A DNA stretch of 64,000 nt from Parasedimentitalea huanghaiensis (lineage in GTDB: Bacteria > Pseudomonadota > Alphaproteobacteria > Rhodobacterales > Rhodobacteraceae). Positions 35,845 to 44,665 of the stretch are shown in pieces (position 1 is the first letter of the stretch; each line of letters starts with the position of its first letter). The notes below the pieces were generated by a model. It did no database searches. It was given only the letters and a program-made list of their open reading frames with translations, and was not told the DNA's origin. The stretch lies in NCBI RefSeq assembly GCF_009753675.1, contig NZ_WQLV01000013.1, positions 1 through 64,000 on the forward strand, given 5' to 3'. A program made the translations under genes and the position numbers.

Positions 35845-36459
35845 ATGATTTCTCTACATTTCCTACTAACTGCTTTTGTTGTTGTACTCGCCCCCGGAAC
35901 CGGCGTGATTTACACTCTTGCACTTGGGCTGGGTCAGGGGCGCCAAGCCGCATTCTGGGCCGCATTGGGCTGTACGGTTGGTATCCTTCCGCATCTGGCC
36001 GCTGCCACTCTTGGTCTTGCAGCCGTCTTGCACAGTTCGGCTCTGATGTTTCAGATCGTCAAAATTGCAGGCGTGCTTTACCTGCTCTATCTTGCCTGGC
36101 AGGCGATGAAATCCGGTGGTGCACTGGCGATCACATCAAAGACCACCACCCAACCCGGCCTGAAAATCGCCCAGCGCGGCGCCCTGATCAATATCCTGAA
36201 CCCCAAACTGTCGATTTTCTTCCTGGCCCTGCTGCCGCCCTTTCTTAGTGGAAACCCCACATCCGCCACTCTGGAGATGACCCTGCTAGGTTCGGTCTTC
36301 ATGGGGCTGACGTTTGTAGTCTTCGTACTCTACGGTCTTTTCGCCGCCACCGCCCGCGATTATGTGCTTGGGTCGGAACGGGTGCTGACCTGGCTCAACC
36401 GTGGCTTTGCCGCCATCTTTGCCGGTCTGGCCGCACGCCTTGCCGTTGAACGCGCCTGA
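35845..36459 (+). CDS. LysE/RhtB-family exporter
   Basis: 204 residues with about six helices. The family motif LAPGTGVIYTLALGLGQGRQAAFWAALGC is in the first third, and ALINILNPKLSIFFLALLPPF is the second conserved block. Members export amino acids or homoserine lactone-like compounds; substrate unknown. It starts 90 bases after ispH and may be in the same transcript as the methyltransferase, which follows by 23 bases. Confidence 0.88.
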   Translation: MISLHFLLTAFVVVLAPGTGVIYTLALGLGQGRQAAFWAALGCTVGILPHLAAATLGLAAVLHSSALMFQIVKIAGVLYLLYLAWQAMKSGGALAITSKTTTQPGLKIAQRGALINILNPKLSIFFLALLPPFLSGNPTSATLEMTLLGSVFMGLTFVVFVLYGLFAATARDYVLGSERVLTWLNRGFAAIFAGLAARLAVERA

Positions 36460-36482
36460 GACCCCCTCTAACTGGAGTAGAC

Positions 36483-37082
36483 ATGACCGATCAGGAAACT
36501 ATGGCGGTCTATGCCGAAGCGGCAGATGAATATGCAGACCGCTTCGCTCTGACCAAAAATGCGGATCAGGATGCAGACCTGTTCGCCTTTCTGTCTGATG
36601 TTCCCAATGGCGGTCATGTCCTTGACCTTGGATGTGGCCCCGGTCAATGGGCCGCCCGCCTACGCGACGAGGGCCTGACAGTAGAAGCCACTGACGCCTC
36701 ACCTGAAATGGTAGACCTCGCCAAGGCCAATTACGGATTAGATGCAAAACTCGCCACCTTCGAGGACCTGGCTGACGAAGTTCACTACGATGGAGTATGG
36801 GCCAACTTCAGCCTGTTGCACGCGCCTCGCGCTGATTTTCCGCGCCATTTAAAACGCATCCAACGTGCTTTGCGCCCCGGCGGCTGCCTGTCTATCGGTA
36901 TGAAAATTGGCTCCGGTGAGAACCGCGATCACCTTGGTCGATTTTATGCCTATTACAGCGAGGATGAGTTGCGCGCACTCCTTACAGAGGCCGGTTTCAA
37001 TGTTACCCGCTCTCGCATTGGAAATGGCAAAGGATTGGCTGGCAGTGACGATACCTTCGTAGTAATGACCGCACATGTCTGA
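36483..37082 (+). CDS. Class I SAM-dependent methyltransferase
   Basis: 199 residues. Motif [16 protein letters not shown] and the following [13 protein letters not shown] bind S-adenosylmethionine; [18 protein letters not shown] is motif IV. It belongs to the small UbiE/Tam-like methyltransferases with unknown acceptor. The last eight bases overlap rnhA, so the two are translationally linked, though no functional link is known. Confidence 0.9.
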   Translation: MTDQETMAVYAEAADEYADRFALTKNADQDADLFAFLSDVPNGGHVLDLGCGPGQWAARLRDEGLTVEATDASPEMVDLAKANYGLDAKLATFEDLADEVHYDGVWANFSLLHAPRADFPRHLKRIQRALRPGGCLSIGMKIGSGENRDHLGRFYAYYSEDELRALLTEAGFNVTRSRIGNGKGLAGSDDTFVVMTAHV

Positions 37083-37545
37083 ACTATATGCATATACCGA
37101 CGGAGCCTGCTCCGGTAATCCCGGTCCCGGAGGCTGGGGCGTTCTGTTGCGCGCCCTTGATGATGACGGCAAGATTGTCAAAGAGCGAGAGCTGAAAGGC
37201 GGCGAGTCTGACACCACCAACAACCGGATGGAACTTCTGGCGGCAATCAACGCGCTGGAAAGCCTCAGCCGCCCCTCGACCCTGACCGTGGTAACCGACT
37301 CTGCCTACGTAAAAAATGGCGTCACCCAGTGGATTTTTGGCTGGAAAAAGAACGGCTGGAAAACCTCGGCCAGAAAGCCCGTTAAAAACGTCGACCTCTG
37401 GCAGCGCATTGACGAGGCGCAGGTACGCCATCAGGTGACATGGAAGTGGATCAAGGGTCACGCCGGTCACGAAGAAAACGAACGCGCGGATGAGCTGGCC
37501 CGCGCTGGCATGGAGCCGTTCAAACCCAAGAAATCCCGGTCGTGA
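37075..37545 (+). CDS. rnhA: Ribonuclease HI
   Basis: 156 residues. The catalytic acidic residues are all visible: Asp in [16 protein letters not shown], Glu in NNRMELLA, Asp in VVTDSAYV and the His/Asp pair in [16 protein letters not shown]. It removes the RNA strand of RNA-DNA hybrids. It overlaps the upstream methyltransferase by eight bases. Confidence 0.96.
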   Translation: MSELYAYTDGACSGNPGPGGWGVLLRALDDDGKIVKERELKGGESDTTNNRMELLAAINALESLSRPSTLTVVTDSAYVKNGVTQWIFGWKKNGWKTSARKPVKNVDLWQRIDEAQVRHQVTWKWIKGHAGHEENERADELARAGMEPFKPKKSRS

Positions 37546-37574
37546 CAGTCACCCGGTTCTGATAGGGGTAACAT

Positions 37575-38201
37575 ATGAGTTTCCTGACCCTATTGGATTA
37601 CGCCTCGGTTCTGGTCTTTGCCCTGACAGGGGCACTGGTCGCCAGTCGCGCCCAGCTGGATATCGTCGGCTTTGCCTTTGTCGCCTGCCTGACGGCCGTC
37701 GGCGGCGGCACCATCCGGGATCTGTTGTTGGACCGACACCCTGTGTTTTGGGTAGAAGAACCAACCTACATCCTCTTGGCTGTTGGGGCGGCAGTGATTG
37801 TGTTTTTCACCGCCCACCGGATGGAAAGCCGACAAAAATGGTTGATCTGGCTGGATAGTTTTGCACTTGCTATCGCAGTTTCCGCAGGTACTGGCGCAGC
37901 AATTTCGCTCGACAAGTCGCCGGTGATAGTAGTGATGATGGGAATGGCAACAGGGTCGCTAGGCGGCTTGATGCGTGATGTGGTCTGCAACGAAGTCCCC
38001 CTGGTGTTGAAGCAGGGTGAGCTTTACGTGACCTGCACAATGGCTGGCGCCATTACCGCCATCGGCTTTTCTGAATTTTTTGGCTGGCCCGACTTCAGCG
38101 CTCTGGTAGCCTGTGCTGTAGTCTGCTGGACACTCAGGGCGGGCTCCATTCTATTTGGCTGGCATCTCACAGCCTATAAAAGCCGCCCACCCCGCAGCTA
38201 G
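37575..38201 (+). CDS. TRIC-type cation channel family protein (UPF0126)
   Basis: 208 residues with about seven helices arranged as two similar halves; each half has a Gly-rich segment (VGGGTIRDLLL and GSLGGLMRDVV) followed by a GD/VxNEVP-like motif. Bacterial TRIC homologues form trimeric K+ or Na+ channels. Its role here is unknown. It follows rnhA by 29 bases. Confidence 0.87.
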   Translation: MSFLTLLDYASVLVFALTGALVASRAQLDIVGFAFVACLTAVGGGTIRDLLLDRHPVFWVEEPTYILLAVGAAVIVFFTAHRMESRQKWLIWLDSFALAIAVSAGTGAAISLDKSPVIVVMMGMATGSLGGLMRDVVCNEVPLVLKQGELYVTCTMAGAITAIGFSEFFGWPDFSALVACAVVCWTLRAGSILFGWHLTAYKSRPPRS

Positions 38202-38252
38202 GATAAACTCTAAAACAACCACCTATTTCCCGGCGGGAAGGCGTGCCCTAAA

Positions 38253-38492
38253 TTACTTTTTCTGAAGATAGGTCTGCCACAGCCAGATCAGCAGTAACGC
38301 CCCCAGAACCGCACCGACAAACCCGGCCATCATCCCCATAACCGTCAATAGAAACCGCAGAACCAAACCACCAATCAGTGCGCCAGCCATGCCGATCGCC
38401 ACGGTTGTCACTATATTTGCGTCAATCCGCATCAACCGCGTTGCCAGAAATCCGGCAGCGGCTCCAATGATAATCAGGGCAATAATGGGCAT
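38253..38492 (-). CDS. Small membrane protein, GlsB/YeaQ-like
   Basis: 79 residues from the ATG at 38492, with two or three helices and the Gly-rich IGAAAGFLATRLMRI and GMAGALIGGLVLRFL pattern of the GlsB/YeaQ/YmgE (transglycosylase-associated) family of stress-induced membrane proteins. A GTG three codons upstream at 38501 overlaps the stop of the preceding gene (GTGA) and is an equally possible start. The family function is unknown. Confidence 0.78.
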   Translation of the reverse strand: MPIIALIIIGAAAGFLATRLMRIDANIVTTVAIGMAGALIGGLVLRFLLTVMGMMAGFVGAVLGALLLIWLWQTYLQKK

Positions 38493-38497
38493 ATCCG

Positions 38498-38734
38498 TCA
38501 CCTCTTCCAGTGAAAGGGCACGATAATCAGCGCCCCAATAGACGACACAATGGCATTCCAGCCTGCCGCATGAAAACCAATGCCAAACATCAGTCGTACG
38601 AAGTAAAACAAGAACGCGCCGCCAACACAGATGATGATCGACGGGATATACCCGTTGCTGGTGAACCCAGATCGTTCGGCAACATAGCCAACGATCCCGG
38701 CAATCACCACGGTGCCCATCAAGGTCAAATACAT
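38498..38734 (-). CDS. Small membrane protein, GlsB/YeaQ-like, second member
   Basis: 78 residues with three predicted helices (about 2-15, 30-50, 58-72). GIVGYVAERSGFTSNGYIPSIIICVGGAFLF resembles the GlsB-type fold but is more divergent than its neighbour. It lies 13 bases after fmt in the same direction and overlaps the next small gene, so both may be expressed with the def-fmt operon. Confidence 0.75.
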   Translation of the reverse strand: MYLTLMGTVVIAGIVGYVAERSGFTSNGYIPSIIICVGGAFLFYFVRLMFGIGFHAAGWNAIVSSIGALIIVPFHWKR

Positions 38735-38747
38735 GCAGGCTCTCCGC

Positions 38748-39653
38748 TTAGAAACTATCGCCCGGCTTCATTGCAAAACCGCGCAGGAATATCTCGCGAT
38801 CCTGCGCGCCCTTGCCCGCCCGTTGCAAGCGCAGCAGTTCAACTGCCCCCGAACCACAGGCAATGGTGAGGTTTTCTGCCAACACTTCACCGGGTTCACC
38901 CTGCCCTTCGGCCAGCCTTGACGCCAGCAGTTTGACCCGCTGACCGTTCAGCTCACTCCAGGCACCGGGAAATGGTGACAGCCCACGGATCTGCCGATCC
39001 ACTTCAACCGCTGGGCGGCTCCAGTCAATGCGCGCCTCAGCCTTGTCGATCTTACTGGCATAGGTGACGCCCTCATCAGGCTGCACATCCGGAGAGAGGC
39101 CATCGAGATGCCGTAACGCAGTCACGATCAACGACGCCCCCATCTCTGACAACCGGTCATGCAGCTGCGCGGTGGTTTCCTCTTCGCCAATGGCAGTGCC
39201 TTCACGCAGCAGCACGGGCCCAGTGTCGAGCCCGGCCTCCATCTGCATGATGCAAATCCCGGTTTCTTCATCCCCGGCCATGATCGCCCGGTGGATAGGT
39301 GCAGCACCACGCCAACGTGGCAACAGGCTGGCGTGAATGTTCAGGCACCCCTTGGCAGGTGCATCCAGAATGACCTGCGGCAGGATCAGCCCATAGGCCA
39401 CAACCACCGCGACATCAGCGCCCAGCGCCGCAAACTCTTCCTGCGCCTCGGGCGTTTTCAAGGATACAGGGTGACGTACCTCTAGCCCCAACTTAACCGC
39501 ACGGGCATGCACTGGCGTTGGCCGGTCCTTCTTGCCCCGTCCCGCCGGACGCGGCGGCTGGCAATAGACGGCTGCAATCTCGTGCCCAGCATCCACCAGA
39601 GCCTCCAGCACCGGAACCGAAAAATCAGGCGTACCCATGAATATGACGCGCAT
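38748..39653 (-). CDS. fmt: Methionyl-tRNA formyltransferase
   Basis: 301 residues. The start [19 protein letters not shown], the catalytic [18 protein letters not shown] and [13 protein letters not shown] are diagnostic of Fmt, which formylates initiator Met-tRNA. A separate C-terminal domain binds the tRNA (from about 205). It follows a deformylase-like gene, separated by 54 bases that contain a palindromic repeat. Formylation by Fmt and removal by deformylases in one operon is a logical pairing. An in-frame ATG inside that repeat is rejected. Confidence 0.96.
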   Translation of the reverse strand: MRVIFMGTPDFSVPVLEALVDAGHEIAAVYCQPPRPAGRGKKDRPTPVHARAVKLGLEVRHPVSLKTPEAQEEFAALGADVAVVVAYGLILPQVILDAPAKGCLNIHASLLPRWRGAAPIHRAIMAGDEETGICIMQMEAGLDTGPVLLREGTAIGEEETTAQLHDRLSEMGASLIVTALRHLDGLSPDVQPDEGVTYASKIDKAEARIDWSRPAVEVDRQIRGLSPFPGAWSELNGQRVKLLASRLAEGQGEPGEVLAENLTIACGSGAVELLRLQRAGKGAQDREIFLRGFAMKPGDSF

Positions 39654-39668
39654 CGTTTTGCCCCTTGT

Positions 39669-39692
39669 GTAGGGTGCGTGCTGGCACGCACC
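39669..39692 (+). repeat. Dispersed palindromic repeat, copy 2
   Basis: GTAGGGTGCGTGCTGGCACG followed by CACC: perfect dyad GGTGCGTGC-TG-GCACGCACC. It lies in the 54-base gap between the degenerate def gene and fmt, thus inside an apparent operon. Same element as at 7759-7783 (reverse) and 56659-56682. Confidence 0.8.
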
Positions 39693-39707
39693 ATGCTTTG
39701 CCAGCAC

Positions 39708-40205
39708 TCAGCCGTTCAGTTTCTTGGCCTTGCGCAACAACATGTCACGTTTGACCTTGCTCAGATGATCAAAATACATCTTGCCGTTCAGATGATCGAT
39801 TTGATGCTGCACGCTGGTTGCCTCGACACCGACAAAATCGCGCCGATCTATCTGCCCGGCTTCATTCATAAATCGCACCGTCACCGCACGCGGGCGTTTG
39901 ATCTTGGCTGACACCCCCGGCAGGTTGGGGCTGGCCTCGTCGTGCTCACGCAATTCAATCGACGCATGCAACACTTCGGGATTGGCCATCTTCACCGCCT
40001 TGCCCCGCTCGCGTGAGCCATCAACCACCGCCAGCCGCAGCATCACACCGATCTGAGGCGCTCCCAGCCCGACCCCGGGCATCGCTTCCATGGTATCCAC
40101 CATGTCCACCCAGATCGCGCGGATCTCATCGGTAATTTCAGTCACTTCGTCCGCAACAGTGCGCAGGCGCTTGTCTGGCCACGGCAGGCAGGTACGGGTT
40201 GTCAT
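39708..40205 (-). CDS. Degenerate peptide deformylase-like protein
   Basis: 165 residues with the overall deformylase fold, but two of three metal/catalytic motifs are altered. Motif 1 is GVGLGAPQ (44-51, near normal). Motif 2, normally EGCLS, reads EASPN: Ser92 replaces the metal-binding Cys. Motif 3, normally HEFDH, reads HQIDH (134-138): Gln135 replaces the catalytic Glu, though both His ligands remain. It should lack normal deformylase activity. It overlaps the upstream active-looking def by four bases (ATGA), so it is made in step with it. The frame is intact and conserved in appearance, so I treat it as a functional gene, not a pseudogene. Confidence 0.9.
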   Translation of the reverse strand: MTTRTCLPWPDKRLRTVADEVTEITDEIRAIWVDMVDTMEAMPGVGLGAPQIGVMLRLAVVDGSRERGKAVKMANPEVLHASIELREHDEASPNLPGVSAKIKRPRAVTVRFMNEAGQIDRRDFVGVEATSVQHQIDHLNGKMYFDHLSKVKRDMLLRKAKKLNG

Positions 40206-40699
40206 ATGTGTCTCTCCAGAAAGTCGGTCTCGGCCTTGGTCCGCTCTGCCGCCGTCAAATGGTCAAATGTTACCATGCCATTCAGGTGATCAAATTCATG
40301 CTGAATGCAGCGAGCTTCGAATCCGTCAAAGTCGGCCATGTGAATATCCCCCTCGGGCGCAGTCCACTGCACTGTTACGGCCTTGGGGCGCTCAACAGAC
40401 ACCAAAATACCAGGAATAGACAGGCAGCCCTCTTCCATCACGACAGGAATACGTTCGGCGGCCATGATTGTCGGGTTGATCATCGCCATGGGGGACTTCG
40501 TGCCTTCTTTCCAGGTGCAGTCCATCACAAACAGCCGCTTCATCACCCCGATTTGAGGTGCGGCCAGCCCACGCCCCTGCGCCGCATACATGGTCTCGAA
40601 CATGTCAGCAATCAGATCATCCAGATCCTCACCCTGCACAGTCTCACAGCGCTGCGACAGGCGGGCGTCCGGCCAGATCAGAATCGGCAATACGCTCAC
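40202..40699 (-). CDS. def: Peptide deformylase (second of three)
   Basis: 165 residues with all three motifs intact: GRGLAAPQIG near 43, EEGCLSIPG near 89 and QHEFDHLNG near 133. It removes the formyl group from nascent N-terminal Met using a bound metal, usually Fe or Zn. The start is GTG at 40699, overlapping the stop of the first def gene by four bases (GTGA). It has an internal Trp/Lys insertion (CTWKEGTKSP) not seen in its neighbour. Confidence 0.95.
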   Translation of the reverse strand: MSVLPILIWPDARLSQRCETVQGEDLDDLIADMFETMYAAQGRGLAAPQIGVMKRLFVMDCTWKEGTKSPMAMINPTIMAAERIPVVMEEGCLSIPGILVSVERPKAVTVQWTAPEGDIHMADFDGFEARCIQHEFDHLNGMVTFDHLTAAERTKAETDFLERHI

Positions 40700-41214
40700 T
40701 TGCGGGCCAGCTCGCGTTTCAGCTTTTGCATTTTTCGGGTGATCATCTGGCGGCGCAGAGGCTTTAGATAATCAATGAACAGTTTGCCCTGAAGGTGATC
40801 TATCTCGTGCTGCACACAGGTCGCCCACAGATCATCAAACGTCTCGCGCTGCGCGTTGCCATCGCGGTCCATCCATTCGACATCCACCAACTTGGGTCGG
40901 GTCACCTCACCGTATTGCTCGGGAATCGACAGGCAGCCCTCCTCGTACACATTGGTTTCATCCGACGAAGCCACGATAACCGGGTTGAACATCACCAGCG
41001 GACGCGGTGTTTCACCCTCTTCTTTGACACAATCCAGAGCGATTATCCGGTCCATGATACCGATCTGCGGCGCCGCCAGACCAATGCCCGGCGCGTCATA
41101 CATGGTTTCCAGCATGTCATCAGCCAGCTTGCGCAGATCATCAGTGATATCACTCACTGGGGCACAAACCTTCTTCAGGCGAGGGTCGGGATGGATCAGA
41201 ATGTTACGTTTCAT
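40696..41214 (-). CDS. def: Peptide deformylase (first of three)
   Basis: 172 residues with canonical motifs GIGLAAPQIG, EEGCLSIPEQ and QHEIDHLQG, and the basic C-terminal helix (RRQMITRKMQKLKREL) seen in the E. coli type that binds the ribosome near the exit tunnel. This is likely the main housekeeping deformylase. It is the first gene of the def-def-def-fmt run and diverges from the malY-like gene across 96 bases. Confidence 0.96.
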   Translation of the reverse strand: MKRNILIHPDPRLKKVCAPVSDITDDLRKLADDMLETMYDAPGIGLAAPQIGIMDRIIALDCVKEEGETPRPLVMFNPVIVASSDETNVYEEGCLSIPEQYGEVTRPKLVDVEWMDRDGNAQRETFDDLWATCVQHEIDHLQGKLFIDYLKPLRRQMITRKMQKLKRELARK

Positions 41215-41310
41215 GCCCCCGATTTAGGCCATTGCCCCAGCCACCGCAACGCCCCCCTTGCACCTATCGAAATTAGCAGTAGCTTCACGCCAAGCAAAGG
41301 AGTGACCTGA

Positions 41311-42483
41311 ATGAGTTTTGACGACCCTATCGACCGCCGCGGCACCAACAGCACCAAATGGGACAAGATGGAAATGCTATATGGTGTTTCCCCTGACGAC
41401 GGTCTGGCCATGTGGACGGCAGATTCGGACTACGCCACCGCCCCCTGCGTGATCGAGGCGATCCACAAAGCCGCAGATCACGGGGTCTTTGGTTATTCCT
41501 GGGATCACCCTGATTATCTGGCCGCCGTGCAGTGGTGGATGAAAAACCGCCACAACTGGGAGATCGAGCAAGACTGGATCCTCACTTCGCAAGGACTGGG
41601 CAACGCCATTGCCCTGAGCCTGGATGTCTGGAGCGAACCAGATGATGGCGTGGTGACATTTACACCCGTCTACCATGAGTTTGCGCACAAGATCGCCAAG
41701 ACCGGACGTAAGCTGACAGAGTGTCCTCTCAAACGCGAGGGTGATACCTATTTCCTGGATCTCGACGATGCGCAAAGCCGTTTGACGGGCAATGAAAAAC
41801 TGTTGCTGTGGTGTTCACCGCAGAACCCTTCGGGTCGTGTCTGGACACCCGAAGAACTGCGCTCGGTTGCCGACTTTGCAAAACGCAATGATCTGATTCT
41901 GGTTGCTGACGAAATCCACCACGATCTGGTTTACGCTGGCAACACCTTCGTGCCGATGGATATCGCCGCACCAGAGGCCCGCGACCGCACCGTCACCCTC
42001 ACCGCATCCTCCAAGACGTTCAACATTGCAGGCCAGCGCACAGGCAACATGATCATTCCCGATGATACCCTGCGCGCCGCGATGAAACACCGATTGAATA
42101 CGCTGGACTATGGTGCTGGCAGCCTGGCGATCAACATGATCACCGCCGCATATTCTCCGGAAGGTGCGGAATGGGTGGATGAGCAGCTTGCCCATCTCGA
42201 AGGCAACCGACAGATCTTTGATCAGGCCATCAATGCCATTCCCGGCCTGAAATCGCTGCCTCTGCAATCCACCTATCTGGCTTGGGTAGATTTTTCCGGT
42301 ACCGGCATGACCCACGACGAAGTTGCAGCCCGCATCCGCGACGTCGCCAAGATCGCCGTGTCCCAAGGCCCCAGCTTTGGCACGGGTGGCGAAACCTTCC
42401 AACGCTTCAATCTGGCCACCCAACGCAGCCGCGTGGTCGAAGCCTGCGAGCGTATGCGCCACGCATTTTCGGATCTGCAATAA
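41311..42483 (+). CDS. MalY/PatB-family PLP-dependent lyase
   Basis: 390 residues, fold type I aminotransferase. The PLP Lys is K235 in SSKTFNIAGQRTG; MWTADSDYATAPCVIEAI and NPSGRVWTPEELR are typical of MalY/PatB beta C-S lyases. These enzymes cleave cystathionine or related thioethers to a thiol, pyruvate and ammonia, so a role in methionine synthesis or sulfur metabolite turnover is likely. A terminator follows at 42507. Confidence 0.92.
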   Translation: MSFDDPIDRRGTNSTKWDKMEMLYGVSPDDGLAMWTADSDYATAPCVIEAIHKAADHGVFGYSWDHPDYLAAVQWWMKNRHNWEIEQDWILTSQGLGNAIALSLDVWSEPDDGVVTFTPVYHEFAHKIAKTGRKLTECPLKREGDTYFLDLDDAQSRLTGNEKLLLWCSPQNPSGRVWTPEELRSVADFAKRNDLILVADEIHHDLVYAGNTFVPMDIAAPEARDRTVTLTASSKTFNIAGQRTGNMIIPDDTLRAAMKHRLNTLDYGAGSLAINMITAAYSPEGAEWVDEQLAHLEGNRQIFDQAINAIPGLKSLPLQSTYLAWVDFSGTGMTHDEVAARIRDVAKIAVSQGPSFGTGGETFQRFNLATQRSRVVEACERMRHAFSDLQ

Positions 42484-42506
42484 TTCGCAGAGCCCCCCAC
42501 AAATAG

Positions 42507-42535
42507 AAAAGGCCCCTCACTTGGGGCCTTTTTTT
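42507..42535 (+). terminator. Rho-independent terminator after the malY-like gene
   Basis: AAAAGGCCCC (42507-42516), loop TCACTT, GGGGCCTT followed by a T run. The A-run on the other side lets it also serve the convergent gene at 42555. Confidence 0.9.
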
Positions 42536-42554
42536 GTGCAAGACAGCGATCTGA

Positions 42555-42911
42555 CTACATCGCGTCGCTTGCCAACAGCGCCACCGGCGCGTCTGGCGCA
42601 CGGTAGAAATCCAGCGGAGCCTTATCCGCTGCGACGGTTGAGCGCTTGAACTCATAACACATCTCACCCGCCTCGGCCTCAGCTGCGATAATCAGGCATT
42701 GATACAGGTGATTTGTACCATCATATAGATCAACGAGCCCGCGCAGCTTGGGCGTGATTCCCTCCTCGACGGCAAACCCGTCCTTCCACATGCGTAACAC
42801 GCGATAGACCTCATCATCGACCAAAACCCGTAGGCGGCTCGACTTTTTCAAAGCGGCCAATCGCGCCGCATCCAATCCATCCTGAACTTCTTTGGGTAGG
42901 TATGTCGACAT
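42555..42911 (-). CDS. Conserved-looking hypothetical protein, 118 residues
   Basis: Starts MSTYLPKEVQDGLDAARLAALKKS with GAGG upstream. It is basic at the beginning and has a KLRGLVDLYDGTNHLYQCLI segment in the middle. The same frame stays open upstream to 43277 but that part lies antisense to the next gene and is a shadow. No signal peptide, no motif I recognise. It is convergent with the malY-like gene and divergent from the glutathione-dependent reductase. Confidence 0.75.
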   Translation of the reverse strand: MSTYLPKEVQDGLDAARLAALKKSSRLRVLVDDEVYRVLRMWKDGFAVEEGITPKLRGLVDLYDGTNHLYQCLIIAAEAEAGEMCYEFKRSTVAADKAPLDFYRAPDAPVALLASDAM

Positions 42912-43131
42912 CTGGCTAACCTCTGCTTTGTTGACTCTAAGGGTGCCTCTACAAAAGATAAAATCAAGTGAACTTTTTTTGAAATACCGCTTGCCAGATC
43001 CGAATCCAAAAGCTGGCCCAACAATGCAACAGCGCCTGTGCACCGGCGCAGAGGAGTTGCGCGTGGCTGCCAATAGGCGAGCTGAAAAATACCCCCTATC
43101 TTTGCTACAGAAACTTTTTAGGAGCAGCCAA

Positions 43132-44106
43132 ATGGGCCTGTTGATTGACGGAAAATGGCACGACCAATGGTATGATACAGATTCCACCGGCGGAGCATTC
43201 AAACGTGCCGACGCAAAGTTCCGCAATTGGATCACCGCTGACGGCAGCGCCGGCATATCCGGCCAGGATGGGTTCAAAGCCGAAAGCGGCCGGTACCATC
43301 TTTATGTCTCTCTGGCCTGCCCCTGGGCCCACCGAACCCTAATTTTTCGCGCACTCAAATCACTGCAGGATCACATCAGTGTTTCGGTGGTCCACCCTGA
43401 TATGTTGAACGAAGGCTGGACGTTTGAAACGGACGAACATGGCGCGACCGGTGACGATCTATTCGGTCTGACCCACGCCCACCAGATCTACACTCAAGCC
43501 GTTCCAGATTTCACCGGCCGCGTCACCGTTCCAATCCTGTGGGATAAACAGCGCAAGACTATTGTGTCGAACGAAAGCTCTGAAATCATCCGTATGTTCA
43601 ACTCGGCCTTTAATGACCTAACCGGCAATACCGATGACTATTGGCCACAGGAAATGCGTGAACCCATCGAGGCGGTGAATGCACGGATCTACAGCAGCCT
43701 GAACAACGGCGTTTACAAATGTGGGTTTGCCACCACGCAAGAAGCCTATGACGCCGCAATAGAGCCACTTTTTGACACGTTAGAGTGGCTAGAGGATCTT
43801 TTATCGCAACATCGATATCTGCTCGGGGAAAAAGTGACCGAGGCAGACTGGCGGCTGTTCACCACCTTGGCGCGGTTCGATTCCGTCTATCACCTGCACT
43901 TCAAATGTAACCGGAAACGTTTGATCGATTACCCGAACCTCTGGGCCTATACCCGCGAGCTATACCAATGGCCCGGCGTAGCAGAGACGGTGGGTATGCA
44001 GCACATCGTCCGCCACTACCACTACAGTCACGACAGCATCAATCCGTCCCGGATCATTCCCACCAATCCTGTTCTGGATTGGTACGCACCACACAGGAGA
44101 GGCTAG
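43132..44106 (+). CDS. Glutathionyl-hydroquinone reductase (YqjG/ECM4 type)
   Basis: 324 residues. The active-site Cys is C63 in SLACPWAHRTL, unique to the Xi-class glutathione transferases, and NESSEIIRMFNSAF plus the C-terminal helical domain fit. The enzyme reduces glutathionyl-hydroquinones with glutathione. The ATG at 43132 has AGGAGCAGCC before it. A long upstream in-frame extension (from 42892) has no family match. Confidence 0.93.
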   Translation: MGLLIDGKWHDQWYDTDSTGGAFKRADAKFRNWITADGSAGISGQDGFKAESGRYHLYVSLACPWAHRTLIFRALKSLQDHISVSVVHPDMLNEGWTFETDEHGATGDDLFGLTHAHQIYTQAVPDFTGRVTVPILWDKQRKTIVSNESSEIIRMFNSAFNDLTGNTDDYWPQEMREPIEAVNARIYSSLNNGVYKCGFATTQEAYDAAIEPLFDTLEWLEDLLSQHRYLLGEKVTEADWRLFTTLARFDSVYHLHFKCNRKRLIDYPNLWAYTRELYQWPGVAETVGMQHIVRHYHYSHDSINPSRIIPTNPVLDWYAPHRRG

Positions 44107-44121
44107 TATACGGCCTGCGAG

Positions 44122-44484
44122 CTATCGCATGGCCGCATAATGCTCGACCATCGCCGCCAGATCTTCTGGCGGCGTCTCACTTTGCACGTAAGCACAGGCG
44201 TTGGGGCTATGGGCAAAAATGGAGCCATCTGAGAAAAAACTGGTGTTGGTGACAAAAATCACCTTCGCATCCGGGCGGCGGTAGCTGGCAAAATCCGCAA
44301 TGGCCAAAGCACTACCTTCTTCGATGACAAGATCCAGCACAATGATATCAAAACCACCAGCATAAAGCGCCAGAATGGCCGCCTCCTGGCTGTCTACCAA
44401 AGCAACCTCGGCCCCTTGTCTTTCCAGATGCTTCTTCCAGAGCAACCCCAAGTCTGGGCTGCTTTCAACAATCAAAACATTCAT
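44122..44484 (-). CDS. Atypical stand-alone receiver-domain protein
   Basis: 120 residues, a CheY-like receiver with no output domain. The acceptor Asp is D51 (IIVLDLVI) and Thr79 is in place, but the acidic pair at the start is E7-S8 instead of two acids and the conserved Lys is Gln101 (AYVQSE). It may be phosphorylated weakly or act without phosphorylation. It is convergent with the reductase gene (15-base gap), and no histidine kinase is nearby. Confidence 0.85.
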   Translation of the reverse strand: MNVLIVESSPDLGLLWKKHLERQGAEVALVDSQEAAILALYAGGFDIIVLDLVIEEGSALAIADFASYRRPDAKVIFVTNTSFFSDGSIFAHSPNACAYVQSETPPEDLAAMVEHYAAMR

Positions 44485-44665
44485 ACACAAACCGGGCACT
44501 CTTACAAAAACGGTGCCACTCCCCAACGCCACTGAATTTCCCGGAACTCCTTAGCAAATTTCTCGCGTATCACCAAGCACTGTTGCTTAGACAATAGTCT
44601 TACTTCATATGCATCTAGCCATTCTTGTGATGTCTGGACCTACATCCTTATTCAATAGGTGCTGA

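Noticed and set aside
38222-38240. Small dyad TTCCCGGCGGGAA after the TRIC gene
   Set aside because: Only five-base arms with no T run; within what chance allows.
42912-43277. Upstream extension of the 118-residue hypothetical gene
   Set aside because: The open frame is antisense to the reductase gene, with no ribosome site at any ATG; MSTYLPKEV has GAGG before it.
44485-44665. Possible cobalamin riboswitch ahead of cobC
   Set aside because: No B12 box and no extended conserved stems are visible in the 181 bases.
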